From the NCBI GenBank assembly GCA_965178295.1, contig CBCXTT010000002.1:62001-126000 (forward strand): a DNA stretch of 64,000 nucleotides, written 5' to 3'. A program made the position numbers and the translations under genes. Source of the DNA: CBCXTT01 sp965178295. Its GTDB lineage: Bacteria > Pseudomonadota > Alphaproteobacteria > UBA7879. Positions within the stretch are counted from its first letter, which is position 1. The number at the start of each line of letters is the position of its first letter. The notes beneath the pieces are model-generated. The model saw only the letters and a list, made by a program, of their open reading frames with translations. It ran no database searches and was not told the DNA's origin. Shown here piece after piece: positions 17,463-27,752 of this stretch.

Positions 17463-17539
17463 GGCGGAGTAGCTCAGTTGGTTAGAGCAGCGGAATCATA
17501 ATCCGCGTGTCGGGGGTTCAAATCCCTCCTCCGCTACCA
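17463..17539 (+). tRNA. tRNA-Met (elongator, anticodon CAT), CCA encoded
   Basis: The 77-nt sequence pairs GGCGGAG with CTCCGCT (first pair G-U), then discriminator A and CCA. The anticodon loop reads TCATAAT with CAT at 34-36, and the T-loop is GGTTCAAATCC. The body closely resembles alphaproteobacterial elongator tRNA-Met. An isoleucine CAU tRNA cannot be fully excluded without comparison, but the acceptor and anticodon stem fit Met. Confidence 0.9.
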
Positions 17540-17790
17540 AAGACACAAGTATTCGTCGAATAAATACGGCACATCATAATCCTTCATATCCTCACCCATA
17601 CTCATCTCTCACACCAGAATACCAGCACTTAAGAGATTGATGGGGGGTGGGTAATATGGATCATAGACTGCAGAGCAACCTAGGGGGGTCGGAAAAAAAC
17701 AAAGCCTGCCTATTTATCTCTGTGTGATTTCGGGTTATATTGATCACTAACTTGGGTAGGCTAAAACAAGGCAATAACTAAAGCGATTCT

Positions 17791-19134
17791 ATGAAAAAAG
17801 CAAAAAATCAAGTTCAATGGTACGAGGGAATGCTCTTAGAACCCCAGCACTTTCAGGAAGAGTCATTGTCTGTTCGCCAACTTTCTTTGTCCTATCTAAA
17901 AATAGGCGCGCCTTATTTTTGGGGGGTGTCCACCCTTTCTATAGACCCCGTTGCGTTACACAGTGGAAAAATCCGCATTACAGAGATGTATGGTGCATTC
18001 CCAGATGGTGGACTGATCCAAATTTTTGAAGAAGATGAATCCTATCCAGAAATTGATTTAAACACTATCAAAAATCTGGACAGAACAAAAGACAATATGG
18101 TCTATATTGCAACTCCCAGATACAGGCCAGATGCTGCAAATACAGAAACAGATTTTCCGCGCTACCAATCAGTCCAAGAAGGTCCTATTGTTGATTCAAA
18201 CACTGGAAAATCAGAAGTTTACATACCTAAGCTCGTCCTTAATCTATCTATCATTGTAGGCGATAGCATACCAACACGATATGTCGCTTTTCCTATTGCT
18301 AAAATTGCCTATAAAGATGATGGATTTATTCAGCAGACATTTATCCCCCCAATGATTAATATAATGAATGGCGGCCCACTGAACGCCCTATGTATGAAAC
18401 TTATTGATTCCTTACGTGCAAAAATAAATTTCTTATCTACAAAGCTCACTTCCCCAATCGGCATTGAAAACTCGCCACTACTAAAGCGTTATGCAGAAAT
18501 TTTTAATATCATCACGCCACTTGCACCAAGGTTAGAAAGCTTAATTCGCGCACAAACAACACATCCGTTTTGGGTGTACACAGAGATGTGCGCCATCGCA
18601 GGACAGGCGGCTACCATAATCACTGGAACCGTACCCCCCATACTCAAGCCTTATCAGCATGATGACTTGCATGCGACATTTGCACCGGTTTTAGATTTTA
18701 TCCATCAGATGCTTTCTTCTGTTAAACAGCTTTCTATGCCTGTTCCTTTTACTCTTGATAAAAATCAATTTGTGCTGCAGATACAAAAAGAATGGGTGTG
18801 GAAAAATAAACTTGTTATTGGAGTAACGCATAGTACCGCAGAATCTCCAGGAGCAACAAAAAACTGGCTAGACAATGCGATCATCGCTACGGACGATCAT
18901 GTATCCAGCATTAAAGAAATGCGTGTTTTGGGTGCGCATCGTACAATTGTAGACCAAATTCCGGATTTAGGCCTTGTGATCAACCAAGGCATGGCGTTTG
19001 TTACAATTGATGTAGACCCAAACTTTATATCATTGGATCAAACCTTGGAAATATTCAACAGTAGTGATAATGTGGATACAAGACCCATTGCTATTAGTCT
19101 CTATATAACTGACCCAGAAGAGGGTGCTACCTAA
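17791..19134 (+). CDS. tssK: Type VI secretion baseplate protein TssK
   Basis: TssK links the T6SS baseplate to the TssJLM membrane complex. The N-terminus QVQWYEGMLLEPQHFQ is the family signature (W-x-G-M-x-L-x-P-Q-H-F). The middle carries the shoulder-domain segments VLNLSIIVGD and VAFPIAKI, and the C-terminal neck/head part includes PFTLDKNQFVLQI and VGVTHS-like IGVTHSTAES. The 447-residue length is standard. Its stop shares a base with the tssL ATG. The upstream 250 bases should hold the promoter of the four-gene unit, but no clear consensus is visible. Confidence 0.93.
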   Translation: MKKAKNQVQWYEGMLLEPQHFQEESLSVRQLSLSYLKIGAPYFWGVSTLSIDPVALHSGKIRITEMYGAFPDGGLIQIFEEDESYPEIDLNTIKNLDRTKDNMVYIATPRYRPDAANTETDFPRYQSVQEGPIVDSNTGKSEVYIPKLVLNLSIIVGDSIPTRYVAFPIAKIAYKDDGFIQQTFIPPMINIMNGGPLNALCMKLIDSLRAKINFLSTKLTSPIGIENSPLLKRYAEIFNIITPLAPRLESLIRAQTTHPFWVYTEMCAIAGQAATIITGTVPPILKPYQHDDLHATFAPVLDFIHQMLSSVKQLSMPVPFTLDKNQFVLQIQKEWVWKNKLVIGVTHSTAESPGATKNWLDNAIIATDDHVSSIKEMRVLGAHRTIVDQIPDLGLVINQGMAFVTIDVDPNFISLDQTLEIFNSSDNVDTRPIAISLYITDPEEGAT

Positions 19135-19976
19135 TGCTCCTAGACTCCCTCGCACACTCCTTTGTCGTAAAAAGCTTCAAAGCCTCCTATCAAGAAATTC
19201 TAATATGTAAATCTATTGCACTGTCTGGTATGGATATCAATCTTTTCAATGACTCTCAGAACACAGAGGCTCTGGAAACTGTAGACCTTAACCAAGTATC
19301 ACCGAAACATGTCTTCCCAAGCTCAACCCCTGAAGCCTCTCTCTCCTGCATCATTTTAAATCGACTGGAAACATTTTTAAAGAAACAATTTGATGCGGCT
19401 ATACGATACGGTGGCGACTATGCCTCTTCTTACTTTAAAGAGGCCCTCTATATAATGGTTGCTTATGCAGATGAGGTTTTTCTAACACTTAACTGGGGTG
19501 GGCGCAAAGAGTGGGAAAAAAATCTATTAGAGATGCGCATGTTTAATAGCCACGTCGCTGGTAAGGATATTTTTACGATGCTAGACAAGTACCTTGTAGA
19601 ACGAGACCCAGCAACGAGAGATCTGGGCACATTGTATCTATGGGTTCTTGGCTTGGGATTTAAGGGTAAGTTTCGTCGCCCCGACGACGAGAAGGATCTC
19701 GCGATTTATCGGAAAAAACTCTATAAATTTATAATGGCGCAAAATTCCAATATCTCAAGCCCAAAAGCTAAAATGTTTCCTGAGACCTATCGGCATACAT
19801 TGATTGAGTCGCAACTTATAAAATTACCAAGTCCTCACAACTATAACATAGCATTTTTCAGTATTGTCGGGATTTATATTTTGTTATCTTTATCTATCAC
19901 TGTTAAAGAAACAGCGCCGATCAATGAGGCGATTAATCAAATTTTAAAATATGATTATGGGACGCACATAAAATGA
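19134..19976 (+). CDS. tssL: Type VI secretion protein TssL (DotU family)
   Basis: The 280-residue product has the cytoplasmic hook domain of DotU proteins: YIMVAYADEVFLTLNW and EKNLLEMRMFNSHVAGKDIF, then LGTLYLWVLGLGFKGKFR, and a single C-terminal membrane helix (about residues 240-258, IAFFSIVGIYILLSLSI). There is no OmpA-like peptidoglycan-binding extension, so anchoring would need a separate protein. It overlaps tssM by four bases. The three genes tssK, tssL and tssM are translationally coupled. Confidence 0.93.
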   Translation: MLLDSLAHSFVVKSFKASYQEILICKSIALSGMDINLFNDSQNTEALETVDLNQVSPKHVFPSSTPEASLSCIILNRLETFLKKQFDAAIRYGGDYASSYFKEALYIMVAYADEVFLTLNWGGRKEWEKNLLEMRMFNSHVAGKDIFTMLDKYLVERDPATRDLGTLYLWVLGLGFKGKFRRPDDEKDLAIYRKKLYKFIMAQNSNISSPKAKMFPETYRHTLIESQLIKLPSPHNYNIAFFSIVGIYILLSLSITVKETAPINEAINQILKYDYGTHIK

Positions 19977-22900
19977 CAGTAGGGTTTTCTTTTGCAGATT
20001 ACCTGCCGTATATTTTATTTGGTATTGCGGGCATCAGTTTGATTTTATTTTCGATTATTGCCCTCGTGACAGGGTTTTCTCTGAAAAAAAAGGTGACGCC
20101 CAAAGCACTGGTTGCCAGTGAAGCAAAAGCTGCACGCACTATTATTCAACAGTTTTTCACAGTCGTTCATAAGCGCATTGTAGCCATCCTGAATTTTTTT
20201 GGTCTTTCATCCCAATACCCTATTCATACCTCATTTTCAAACGCAATGAAATGGCTGAAAGAGCATCTAGACGGTGATGACTATGCTTATCAATTGCCTT
20301 GGGCTGCTATTGTTGGAGAGCCTCAGTCTGGGAAAACAACGCTTGTGAATAATATCAGACTCCTACAGCCCTTTCGTCAAGCACATTTCCCAGATACGCC
20401 CGAGCGCCCTTCTCTAAGTTGGTGGTTTTATGAAAAAGGTGTGATCCTTGATATTTCTGGGAGTAATTTCCTAGAACAAAGCACTACTAGTAAACATAGA
20501 ATATGGTCACGTGTTCTTAAAAACTTAATGTCGTATCGCGAATGTCGCCCTATTGATAGCATTATACTCACGATTCCCTGCGATCATTTCATTGGAAATG
20601 ATGCACTCACTGCAGAAGAAATCCAGAAAAAATCGGAAGAAATTGCTTCCCAATTAAGAAAGACAGAGAAACGAACTGGATTGAAATTACCAATATATGT
20701 GATGATAACAAAATGCGATAGTATTGCTGGTTTCTCTGGTTTTTGCAATGCACTGCCCCACGAAAAGTTAGAGCAAATATTTGGATGGTCAAACCCGTAT
20801 GCATTAGATAGTGTTTTTAATGCAAGCTGGGTCTCCCAAGCCATATCATCAACAATCGCGTACACCACAAAAGCAACGTTAGATATTTTTCAACAGCAAG
20901 ATCTAACGCAATATCAAGATGATGTCATGACTTTTTCAACTGAGTTTGGCCATATTGGAGAAGGCCTCACACAGTATATCTCAACGATTTTTCAATCATA
21001 CAACTACCGGACTCATTTTATGCTACGTGGCGTGTATTTTACGGGAAACATGTCTACTGAATTGAGCGATAGTATGGTTTTAAATCAAGATGCACAAGGT
21101 AGAGTGGATCGCATAGCCTCACCTAAAGAGGCGCTTTTCCCCATTCCTTTCCTGAATGATTTGTTCGATGCAAAGATTTTTCCAGAGCGAAACTTAGCTT
21201 CGCCAACTAAAAAATTCTTGCTTTCAGCAAACCACACAATTAATGCTATGAAGTTGTTGATCTTAATAACCGTGCTAGGCAGCTTGGTAAGCTTGCACTT
21301 AGGGCGACAAGAACTAGAAAGCTCGTCAAGCAAAATTTATCCTTCTTTTAGGAAGTTGAGCCAAAGTATCCGCTACATGGATCTTTATGAACAGCAGGAG
21401 ATTGAATCATTTACAGAGGATATGAAAACTTACTTTCAAAACGAAGCGGAAAACATCCTAAATCTCATTGTTTTGAGTCATACAGTTAACCTGCAGCCGT
21501 GGCTATTGCCCGCCAGTCTACTAACCAATATACATAGTCGCATTCATAAAGCGGTGCATATTGGTTTTGATCGTATCATTTCAAAATCTATATACATGGA
21601 TCTAGTGGAGCGTGCCAACCGTATTATTAGCAAACCACTCCCCCCATTTATCAAAGATACTGGTGGAGAAAATGCTTTATTAAGCCCTTTAGAAACAAGT
21701 GAGTTCTTGATCCTTCAGGGCTATGTTGATGCGCTAAAAATGCTAGAAAAGGCCTCGTATTCTCTACATAACTTGACAAAACACCCCTCCCTCACTGATA
21801 TTGCATTCATTGTGAATTACCTATATGGATTTTCCTTTACTGTAGGATTTTTAGAACGGTACGGTGAACATGTAATTGACATCATTCAGGCAGCACATTA
21901 TGAGCCCATCAATCTGAATAATTATAGACTTTTAGCCCAGAAACGGCTTTATAATTTATTGATGAACTTTATAAATCGCATTCTTGACCCTAATCACAAT
22001 TATCGATGTGCGATCACTCTTCAGCAGACACTCCACAGCATTGAAGATACTGATGCCAAAGTCCCGCATCTACAGAAGCTCAAAGAATCGCTTCAGCAAA
22101 TTCGTCATTTAGAGAATCTTATAAACGATCCCAAATTTTCTTGGGTTGGACAGAACGATTTCAATCCAGGCGGCTCTTTCTCAAATATTATTGGCGTTAT
22201 TTCTAGTATTGAATTATTTGGAAAAACATTTATACGCAATATGTCCTCTAAAGTCCACCAACGCTTTGCGATTGCACAGCAAAACCTTGAAAGCTATGGC
22301 TCGCCACTGACCGGTTATTTTCTCACCCGCAATAGCAATGGCACCATACAATCGTCGCCGGGCATCAAGCGCTTATCATCTGGACTTGAAACATTTTTGA
22401 ATGAGCCGTTTATGCAAGAAGTACCCGATCGTGGACTGTCTACAGAATTAAGTGACAATGAAATTCTCTTTTGGGACCCAGCGCTCCTAAAGTCTGCAAC
22501 TCGCCTCATTGAATCTTACAATAGGTTTGTCAGCAAGCAATTGCCTGCATACGCGCCCGGCTTACAGGAATCATTCCTTCTGCTTGCTCAAAAACAGCTT
22601 GAGAATAATGCTGGAAATATGCTCGCACGCGCGCAGCGAGTAGTTTACGTTGACGATACTGTGTTGTCTTCTACAAAAGAAAGTCATGCACTCTCACAAA
22701 TCAACAATTTAAAAGACGTCGGGGATGATTTCCTCGTACTCCTCAAGCATTTCAAGCAAAACAATGACTTTAATTTGTATATGAAGCTCCGAAACTTTAT
22801 TTTTAACGAAATGTTTAAGTCACTTCAAAAGCTAGACCACATCCTAATGTCCCGCGGTCTTTATCAGCCGTATTATAGTGATTTTTCATGGTGGACAGGC

Positions 22901-24109
22901 AAAGAAGGTGCCATTATACAGGCGTATGACTTTTTAGATCAGAGTGGTATGCATGATTATCTCGCAAACCAAGAGCAACAAATATATGATCTTGCTATTC
23001 AACAGGCCACACCCATTGTAAAGTTCTTAGGCGCTGATCTTTTCAACTTGAACATTGTGCAAACAGCTCTCATTGATAAATGGACAAAAATTATCAAAGA
23101 TGTGGATGGCTACAAAAGCAAAAAAGCTCAAAACCCAATTAAACAGTTAGAAAAATTTCTAACAGATACGGGGAACAAAATCACGATCGATAATTGTTTT
23201 GAAAAAATAGCACCACCATCAATACTCAACCATTCAAGCGACTTCTTTGTGCAAACCGAGCAAGAAATTAAAGCAATGCTTTATCAACAGTGTCAATCTC
23301 TGTCTAGAAAAAAAGCGGTCTCAAAAATAAATAATCTCTCTGATTTTTTCAACGCTCACCTCGCAGGTGCCTTCCCTTTCACAAAAGAAGTCGGCGAATC
23401 TACGATTCCACCCTTGGAGGCAACACGTGAAAATATTGAAGAATTCTTCTCTTTATATGACAGCCTCAACCAAGAAGAGTTCGCACTATTAAAAGATCTC
23501 AAACAATATCCAAACTTAAAAGAAGTTCTACTTTTTCTGGGCAAAGCACATGAAGTCAAAACATTTTTTAATAGTTACTTTATGCCCAAAACAGTCAACG
23601 GCTCACCTGGGCTAAACTTCCACGTTGACTTCAGAGTTAATCAACTCCAAGAAAGTCATGGAAATCATGTGATTAATTGGGGATTTGTAGCAGGAAAGAA
23701 TACGTTTGAAACAGCAAATGGAAAATATGAAGGGCGTTGGGAACTAGGAGAAGTAGCTGCCTTTGCCTTTAAATGGGCTGCTAATGCTTCTTTGCGTCCA
23801 ATGGTGCATTCTACAGACCCAGCCTACATGAATGTACATAATCGCGGCATGTACATGTACGAAGGACAGTGGGCAATACTACGTGCACTCATGCGCAATC
23901 AAGCACCACTGGATCAAGGTTCTTTGCCAGACAGCAGCACACTTCTGGAGTTTAAAATCCCTCTATCAACACACCCCAATCATGGCGTCCCAGAAACCCA
24001 TGCGGTTCTTTTTGTCCGTCTAACGCCAAAGCCATCAAATAAGGCGACAGAAAAGAAATTTTTTATTCCGAATTTCCCTAATTACGCCCCAACACTTTCA
24101 ATCAGTTAG
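19973..24109 (+). CDS. tssM: Type VI secretion inner-membrane protein TssM (IcmF family)
   Basis: The 1378-residue product is of a size close to that of many TssM proteins. Two hydrophobic stretches lie at about 10-35, with a third near 425 (LLILITVLGSLVSLHLG). Between them is the NTPase-like domain with an intact P-loop (VGEPQSGKTTLVNN, residues 114-127) and a Walker-B-like GVILDISGSN. A long periplasmic helical region and a C-terminal beta domain (LNFHVDFRVNQ, YEGRWELGEVAAF) follow. The intact P-loop suggests the NTPase activity is retained. It lies directly before tssA (9-base gap). Confidence 0.93.
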   Translation: MTVGFSFADYLPYILFGIAGISLILFSIIALVTGFSLKKKVTPKALVASEAKAARTIIQQFFTVVHKRIVAILNFFGLSSQYPIHTSFSNAMKWLKEHLDGDDYAYQLPWAAIVGEPQSGKTTLVNNIRLLQPFRQAHFPDTPERPSLSWWFYEKGVILDISGSNFLEQSTTSKHRIWSRVLKNLMSYRECRPIDSIILTIPCDHFIGNDALTAEEIQKKSEEIASQLRKTEKRTGLKLPIYVMITKCDSIAGFSGFCNALPHEKLEQIFGWSNPYALDSVFNASWVSQAISSTIAYTTKATLDIFQQQDLTQYQDDVMTFSTEFGHIGEGLTQYISTIFQSYNYRTHFMLRGVYFTGNMSTELSDSMVLNQDAQGRVDRIASPKEALFPIPFLNDLFDAKIFPERNLASPTKKFLLSANHTINAMKLLILITVLGSLVSLHLGRQELESSSSKIYPSFRKLSQSIRYMDLYEQQEIESFTEDMKTYFQNEAENILNLIVLSHTVNLQPWLLPASLLTNIHSRIHKAVHIGFDRIISKSIYMDLVERANRIISKPLPPFIKDTGGENALLSPLETSEFLILQGYVDALKMLEKASYSLHNLTKHPSLTDIAFIVNYLYGFSFTVGFLERYGEHVIDIIQAAHYEPINLNNYRLLAQKRLYNLLMNFINRILDPNHNYRCAITLQQTLHSIEDTDAKVPHLQKLKESLQQIRHLENLINDPKFSWVGQNDFNPGGSFSNIIGVISSIELFGKTFIRNMSSKVHQRFAIAQQNLESYGSPLTGYFLTRNSNGTIQSSPGIKRLSSGLETFLNEPFMQEVPDRGLSTELSDNEILFWDPALLKSATRLIESYNRFVSKQLPAYAPGLQESFLLLAQKQLENNAGNMLARAQRVVYVDDTVLSSTKESHALSQINNLKDVGDDFLVLLKHFKQNNDFNLYMKLRNFIFNEMFKSLQKLDHILMSRGLYQPYYSDFSWWTGKEGAIIQAYDFLDQSGMHDYLANQEQQIYDLAIQQATPIVKFLGADLFNLNIVQTALIDKWTKIIKDVDGYKSKKAQNPIKQLEKFLTDTGNKITIDNCFEKIAPPSILNHSSDFFVQTEQEIKAMLYQQCQSLSRKKAVSKINNLSDFFNAHLAGAFPFTKEVGESTIPPLEATRENIEEFFSLYDSLNQEEFALLKDLKQYPNLKEVLLFLGKAHEVKTFFNSYFMPKTVNGSPGLNFHVDFRVNQLQESHGNHVINWGFVAGKNTFETANGKYEGRWELGEVAAFAFKWAANASLRPMVHSTDPAYMNVHNRGMYMYEGQWAILRALMRNQAPLDQGSLPDSSTLLEFKIPLSTHPNHGVPETHAVLFVRLTPKPSNKATEKKFFIPNFPNYAPTLSIS

Positions 24110-24118
24110 GACACTCCC

Positions 24119-25327
24119 ATGGCTTTTAATATTGAGGACTATTTGAAACCTATATCACCGGAAAACCCCTCAGGTATATCGCTAAAATACTCATCAACGA
24201 TTGATGCAATCAAAGAGGCAATGCGTGATGAAGATTCCTCCCTACCTCAGGGTGTGTGGATACGAGAACCGAAATTTGCCAATTGGAAAAAAGCAGCCAC
24301 TCTTTGTGATAGCGCACTCAAGAATGAAACAAAAGACTTACTTGTTGCCGGCTGGATCACGGAGTGCTGGCTCCATATATACAACATGAATGGTTTTGGG
24401 GATGGTATCTCTCTCATTTTAGGATTATCTCAAAAATTCTGGCCAACTATTTATCCTAAAATTTCCAACGATGGCGATATGGATTTTCGTGTTGCGCCCT
24501 ATATTTGGCTCAATGACAAACTCTCTGAGCGCATGAATTTTATTCAAATCACCAATCCTGCGTCGTCGGGAGAAAAGCCCTATACATTCTTTGATTGGAC
24601 GCAAGTGAGTCGACTCAACGATTTATACCAGAAGGCAGACAAAGCGAATACCGTGAATACTTTTGACCAAATTGGCGGAAGTGATACACCAAATTCTATT
24701 GATTTTACAGCAAGTCAATCTAACACTCCTACAGCATTCTTTCAAATACTCCACGCGCAAATTCTATCTGCGCGTTCTATCTGTTACCAAATAGAGACTA
24801 TGCTCAGAGAAAAGTGCGTCAACACAGAACCCCCATCCCTTTACAAAATACGCAATCGCCTAGAAGATTTTCTGAAATATACATTAGAAACCCTTCATGC
24901 GCGCGGAGCGCCTGTTGATTTGAATGAAGAAAAAGATCCCAACGATAATTTTACTAACCCAGCAGGCGAAGGGGTAATATCCCCGGATCTTGAAGCCCCT
25001 CAACGCACGGAAAGCACATCCAAAATGGCACAAAGAAATGCATCACGAATCTTAGAAAGTCGCGATCAAGCTTATCAAGAAATTGAGCAGGCAGCCAATT
25101 ATCTTGCACAAATTGAACCACATAGTCCTGTGCCCTTTTTAATTAAGAGAGCTGTTTCCTGGCGCAGCAAGTCGTTCGTAGACCTGATGAAAGAAATGGT
25201 ACAAGATCCGAGTGGCGTATCAGACATCAATCATCTGCTAGGATTATCGGGCAACACAGCGAACGCGGCAGAAAGTAGTGCGTCCAACGCTCAAAGTGAC
25301 GATCTTAACGACGATCATTTATTTTAG
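24119..25327 (+). CDS. tssA: Type VI secretion protein TssA (ImpA family)
   Basis: The N-terminal ImpA domain (residues 6-140) begins YLKPISPENPSGISLKY and includes WKKAATLCDSALKNETKDL and FWPTIYPK. A linker of low-complexity polar sequence follows (about 280-310). The C-terminus carries EPHSPVPFLIKRAVSWRSKS and DINHLLGLSG, which is like the short TssA class. TssA helps start and cap sheath assembly. At 402 residues it is complete. It is the last gene of the tssKLMA unit and converges on lpxC. Confidence 0.88.
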   Translation: MAFNIEDYLKPISPENPSGISLKYSSTIDAIKEAMRDEDSSLPQGVWIREPKFANWKKAATLCDSALKNETKDLLVAGWITECWLHIYNMNGFGDGISLILGLSQKFWPTIYPKISNDGDMDFRVAPYIWLNDKLSERMNFIQITNPASSGEKPYTFFDWTQVSRLNDLYQKADKANTVNTFDQIGGSDTPNSIDFTASQSNTPTAFFQILHAQILSARSICYQIETMLREKCVNTEPPSLYKIRNRLEDFLKYTLETLHARGAPVDLNEEKDPNDNFTNPAGEGVISPDLEAPQRTESTSKMAQRNASRILESRDQAYQEIEQAANYLAQIEPHSPVPFLIKRAVSWRSKSFVDLMKEMVQDPSGVSDINHLLGLSGNTANAAESSASNAQSDDLNDDHLF

Positions 25328-25379
25328 CATTGCGTCTAGAGCACAGGGTCACACAAACACCTCGCACATTAGAGGCTGT

Positions 25380-26372
25380 TCACGACGCTTTCGCGGACAT
25401 TTCTTTCGTGGAAGGAACTATTCTTCCGTGCTCAAAAAATAGGGGAGCTTCTGATTCAGCGTTACGTGGATTCTCAGCATGATTTGGGTGTGCGCACAAC
25501 GCCCCCCCTTCCCCCTCGTCAATAGCCCATGCGTCGGGCATATAAAAAAGTTTATGAATAAGTTTGTTTTGCAACATGTGGCCACAGCGGCGACCATAAA
25601 AGTGGCCAAGAAGTGGCATACCTAATGTGTACATATCACCGACCACATCAAGTACTTTGTGCCTCACACACTCATCGTTAAAGCGAAACCCATTTTCATT
25701 CATTACATTGCCATCTGAAATGACAACCGTATTATCTAATGATGCACCCTTGGAGAGACCTGCATCCCACATCTTTTGCGCATCCTCATAAAATCCATAG
25801 GTTCGAGCACGTGCAATCTCTGTCTTAAAAGATCGATAAACATCGCGCGTTTGATAAGACTGAGGGAAAAATGGATTTCGCCCATCTTCAGGCATATCTA
25901 CATGAATAGAAAATCCTAGACTTGGGGAAAGCTTCACCAAACGATCTCCATCGCCTACAACAGATATTTCTTTCAAAATACGAATGTATTTCCGAGACGC
26001 ATCCTGTAACGCTACACCCGCACAATCTAATAAAAACAAGAATGGAGCTGCACTTCCATCCATGACAGGCACTTCCGAACCAGATAACTCAACAACAATA
26101 TTATCAATGCCAGCAACTGAAAACGCCGCCATAATATGCTCAATAGTAGCGACACGCACGCCATCTGCATTGCCAATATCCGTAGAAAACGTGGTGTCGA
26201 TAACATTATCCCATGTTGCACGGATTGCATTTTCTTTATCTGTAATATCTGTCCGCTTAAAAACAATGCCTGTTTCAGGCTGTGCAGGACTCAAGGTTAA
26301 ATGAATAGTCTGTCCACTATGAATACCAATCCCATGACAACTTATGGATTTATTGATGGTTTTTTGCTGCAA
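25380..26372 (-). CDS. lpxC: UDP-3-O-acyl-N-acetylglucosamine deacetylase
   Basis: LpxC performs the committed step of lipid A synthesis. IGIHSGQ, EHIMAAFSVAGIDN (first zinc His), FRFNDECVRHKVLDVVGD (second His and catalytic Asp) and GHFYGRRCGHMLQNKLI (base His) are all present. The frame is open far upstream, but the family begins QQKTINKSISCHG. A TTG at 26372 with GAGG six bases before it is the most likely start, giving 330 residues. The C-terminal 30 residues extend slightly beyond the usual end. Intact LpxC means the organism still makes lipid A. Confidence 0.9.
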   Translation of the reverse strand: MQQKTINKSISCHGIGIHSGQTIHLTLSPAQPETGIVFKRTDITDKENAIRATWDNVIDTTFSTDIGNADGVRVATIEHIMAAFSVAGIDNIVVELSGSEVPVMDGSAAPFLFLLDCAGVALQDASRKYIRILKEISVVGDGDRLVKLSPSLGFSIHVDMPEDGRNPFFPQSYQTRDVYRSFKTEIARARTYGFYEDAQKMWDAGLSKGASLDNTVVISDGNVMNENGFRFNDECVRHKVLDVVGDMYTLGMPLLGHFYGRRCGHMLQNKLIHKLFYMPDAWAIDEGEGGALCAHPNHAENPRNAESEAPLFFEHGRIVPSTKEMSAKAS

Positions 26373-26510
26373 AATACACCTCTTAAAAATACTTCTGATT
26401 ATCAACTCTACCTCATGATGGGCGTGTATCAAAAATAAAGCTTTATTGCATATTGTTGCGATCTTATATATAGTCGTGTTTATTACGATGTTGCTTAGGA
26501 GAGTCAAACA

Positions 26511-27077
26511 ATGTGTGATGACATTCAAATTATTCGTGCAGGACACCCAGTACTTCGAAAAAAAACACAAGAAATTCAAGATCCAACCGCCCCAAAGGTG
26601 CGCGACGCTCTTACACGAATGGAGAAAATGATTGCAAAACTAGGGTCAAAGAATGTTGCAGGCTTGGCGGCGCCACAAATCGATGTTTCTATGCGCGTCT
26701 TTCTCTACACCCCCATTAAAACTCGTGAACAGAGTTTAAGCGATCAACGCTCTGAACTTGATATTCATTTTGAAGCGGTAATCAATCCCGTGATAGAACC
26801 AATTGGCAATGCTAAAGAAATGGGATGGGAGGCGTGCTATTCCATGCCTGACCTCGCTTTTCATGTGCCCCGCTATAATCATATCCGCATGCATTATACA
26901 ACACCGCAGGGCACTAAAAACACTCTTGAGGCGAAAGACTATGAAGCGCGCATTCTACAGCATGAATTTGACCACCTAGAGGGATGCTTAGCGATAGATC
27001 GACTTGAGAGTACCACGGAGTTTGGGTACGTAGAGGAGGTCAAAGAATTTCTTATGGAACAATCTTCTAACACATAA
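26511..27077 (+). CDS. def: Peptide deformylase
   Basis: The enzyme removes the formyl group from nascent chains. Three motifs are visible: GLAAPQID (motif 1), EACYSMPD (motif 2, with the metal-binding Cys; the usual form is EGCLS), and LQHEFDHLEG (HExxH, motif 3). The EACYS variant with Ala and Tyr is unusual but keeps the ligand. The 188-residue length is in range. The gene is divergent from lpxC across about 140 bases, which should hold promoters for both. Confidence 0.92.
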   Translation: MCDDIQIIRAGHPVLRKKTQEIQDPTAPKVRDALTRMEKMIAKLGSKNVAGLAAPQIDVSMRVFLYTPIKTREQSLSDQRSELDIHFEAVINPVIEPIGNAKEMGWEACYSMPDLAFHVPRYNHIRMHYTTPQGTKNTLEAKDYEARILQHEFDHLEGCLAIDRLESTTEFGYVEEVKEFLMEQSSNT

Positions 27078-27539
27078 TCTCAATGATCAAAGCACACGAT
27101 GCTTCGAAAAATTATGCAACCTCTTGTGTATTTTATCACACAGTGTAGCAATGTGAGTGGTGGGGGCTTCTCATAAACAAGTCCGAATTTTTCTATCAAC
27201 AACCCCAAAGCAACATATTCTTGTGCGTCATTCAATCAAACCCAGGACAATAACTCACCACAACTTCGTTGGGTGGGCACTCACATAGAGAGCATTCGGC
27301 ATGCAAGATCGCGCATGCGGGCATCACACTCGGACCACTGCTGAGTGGTCGCCTACGAACGGAGAAAAAATTCGTCAAAAACACCTTGGTATGGGCTGTA
27401 TAGCAATATACTACTGCATCATCTCTCGCCCTTATGACGGATCAAGAAGCTCTGTCTCTTCCAGATCAACGTCGTATGAAACCCTGAATATTTTTACTGC
27501 AATACATAATGTTCGGAAGTATTATTGCATCACACCTTA
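27078..27539. other. Gene-free spacer
   Basis: About 460 bases between def and tRNA-Phe hold only short open frames without recognisable products. One frame (27301-27693) runs antisense through the tRNA and is therefore not a gene. No terminator-type hairpin with a T run was found for def. Confidence 0.5.
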
Positions 27540-27615
<76 letters not shown>

Positions 27616-27752
27616 TCAAAGAACATATATATCTTCTATAGTAAAATCACGGGGATCTGTCTACGGAAAAATAAAAATCTTTATCCATGCTGAGAAAATC
27701 CGTCTGCATTGCCGGCAATGGATCTCATATTGTCTATAGAAACTTTTCAAAT

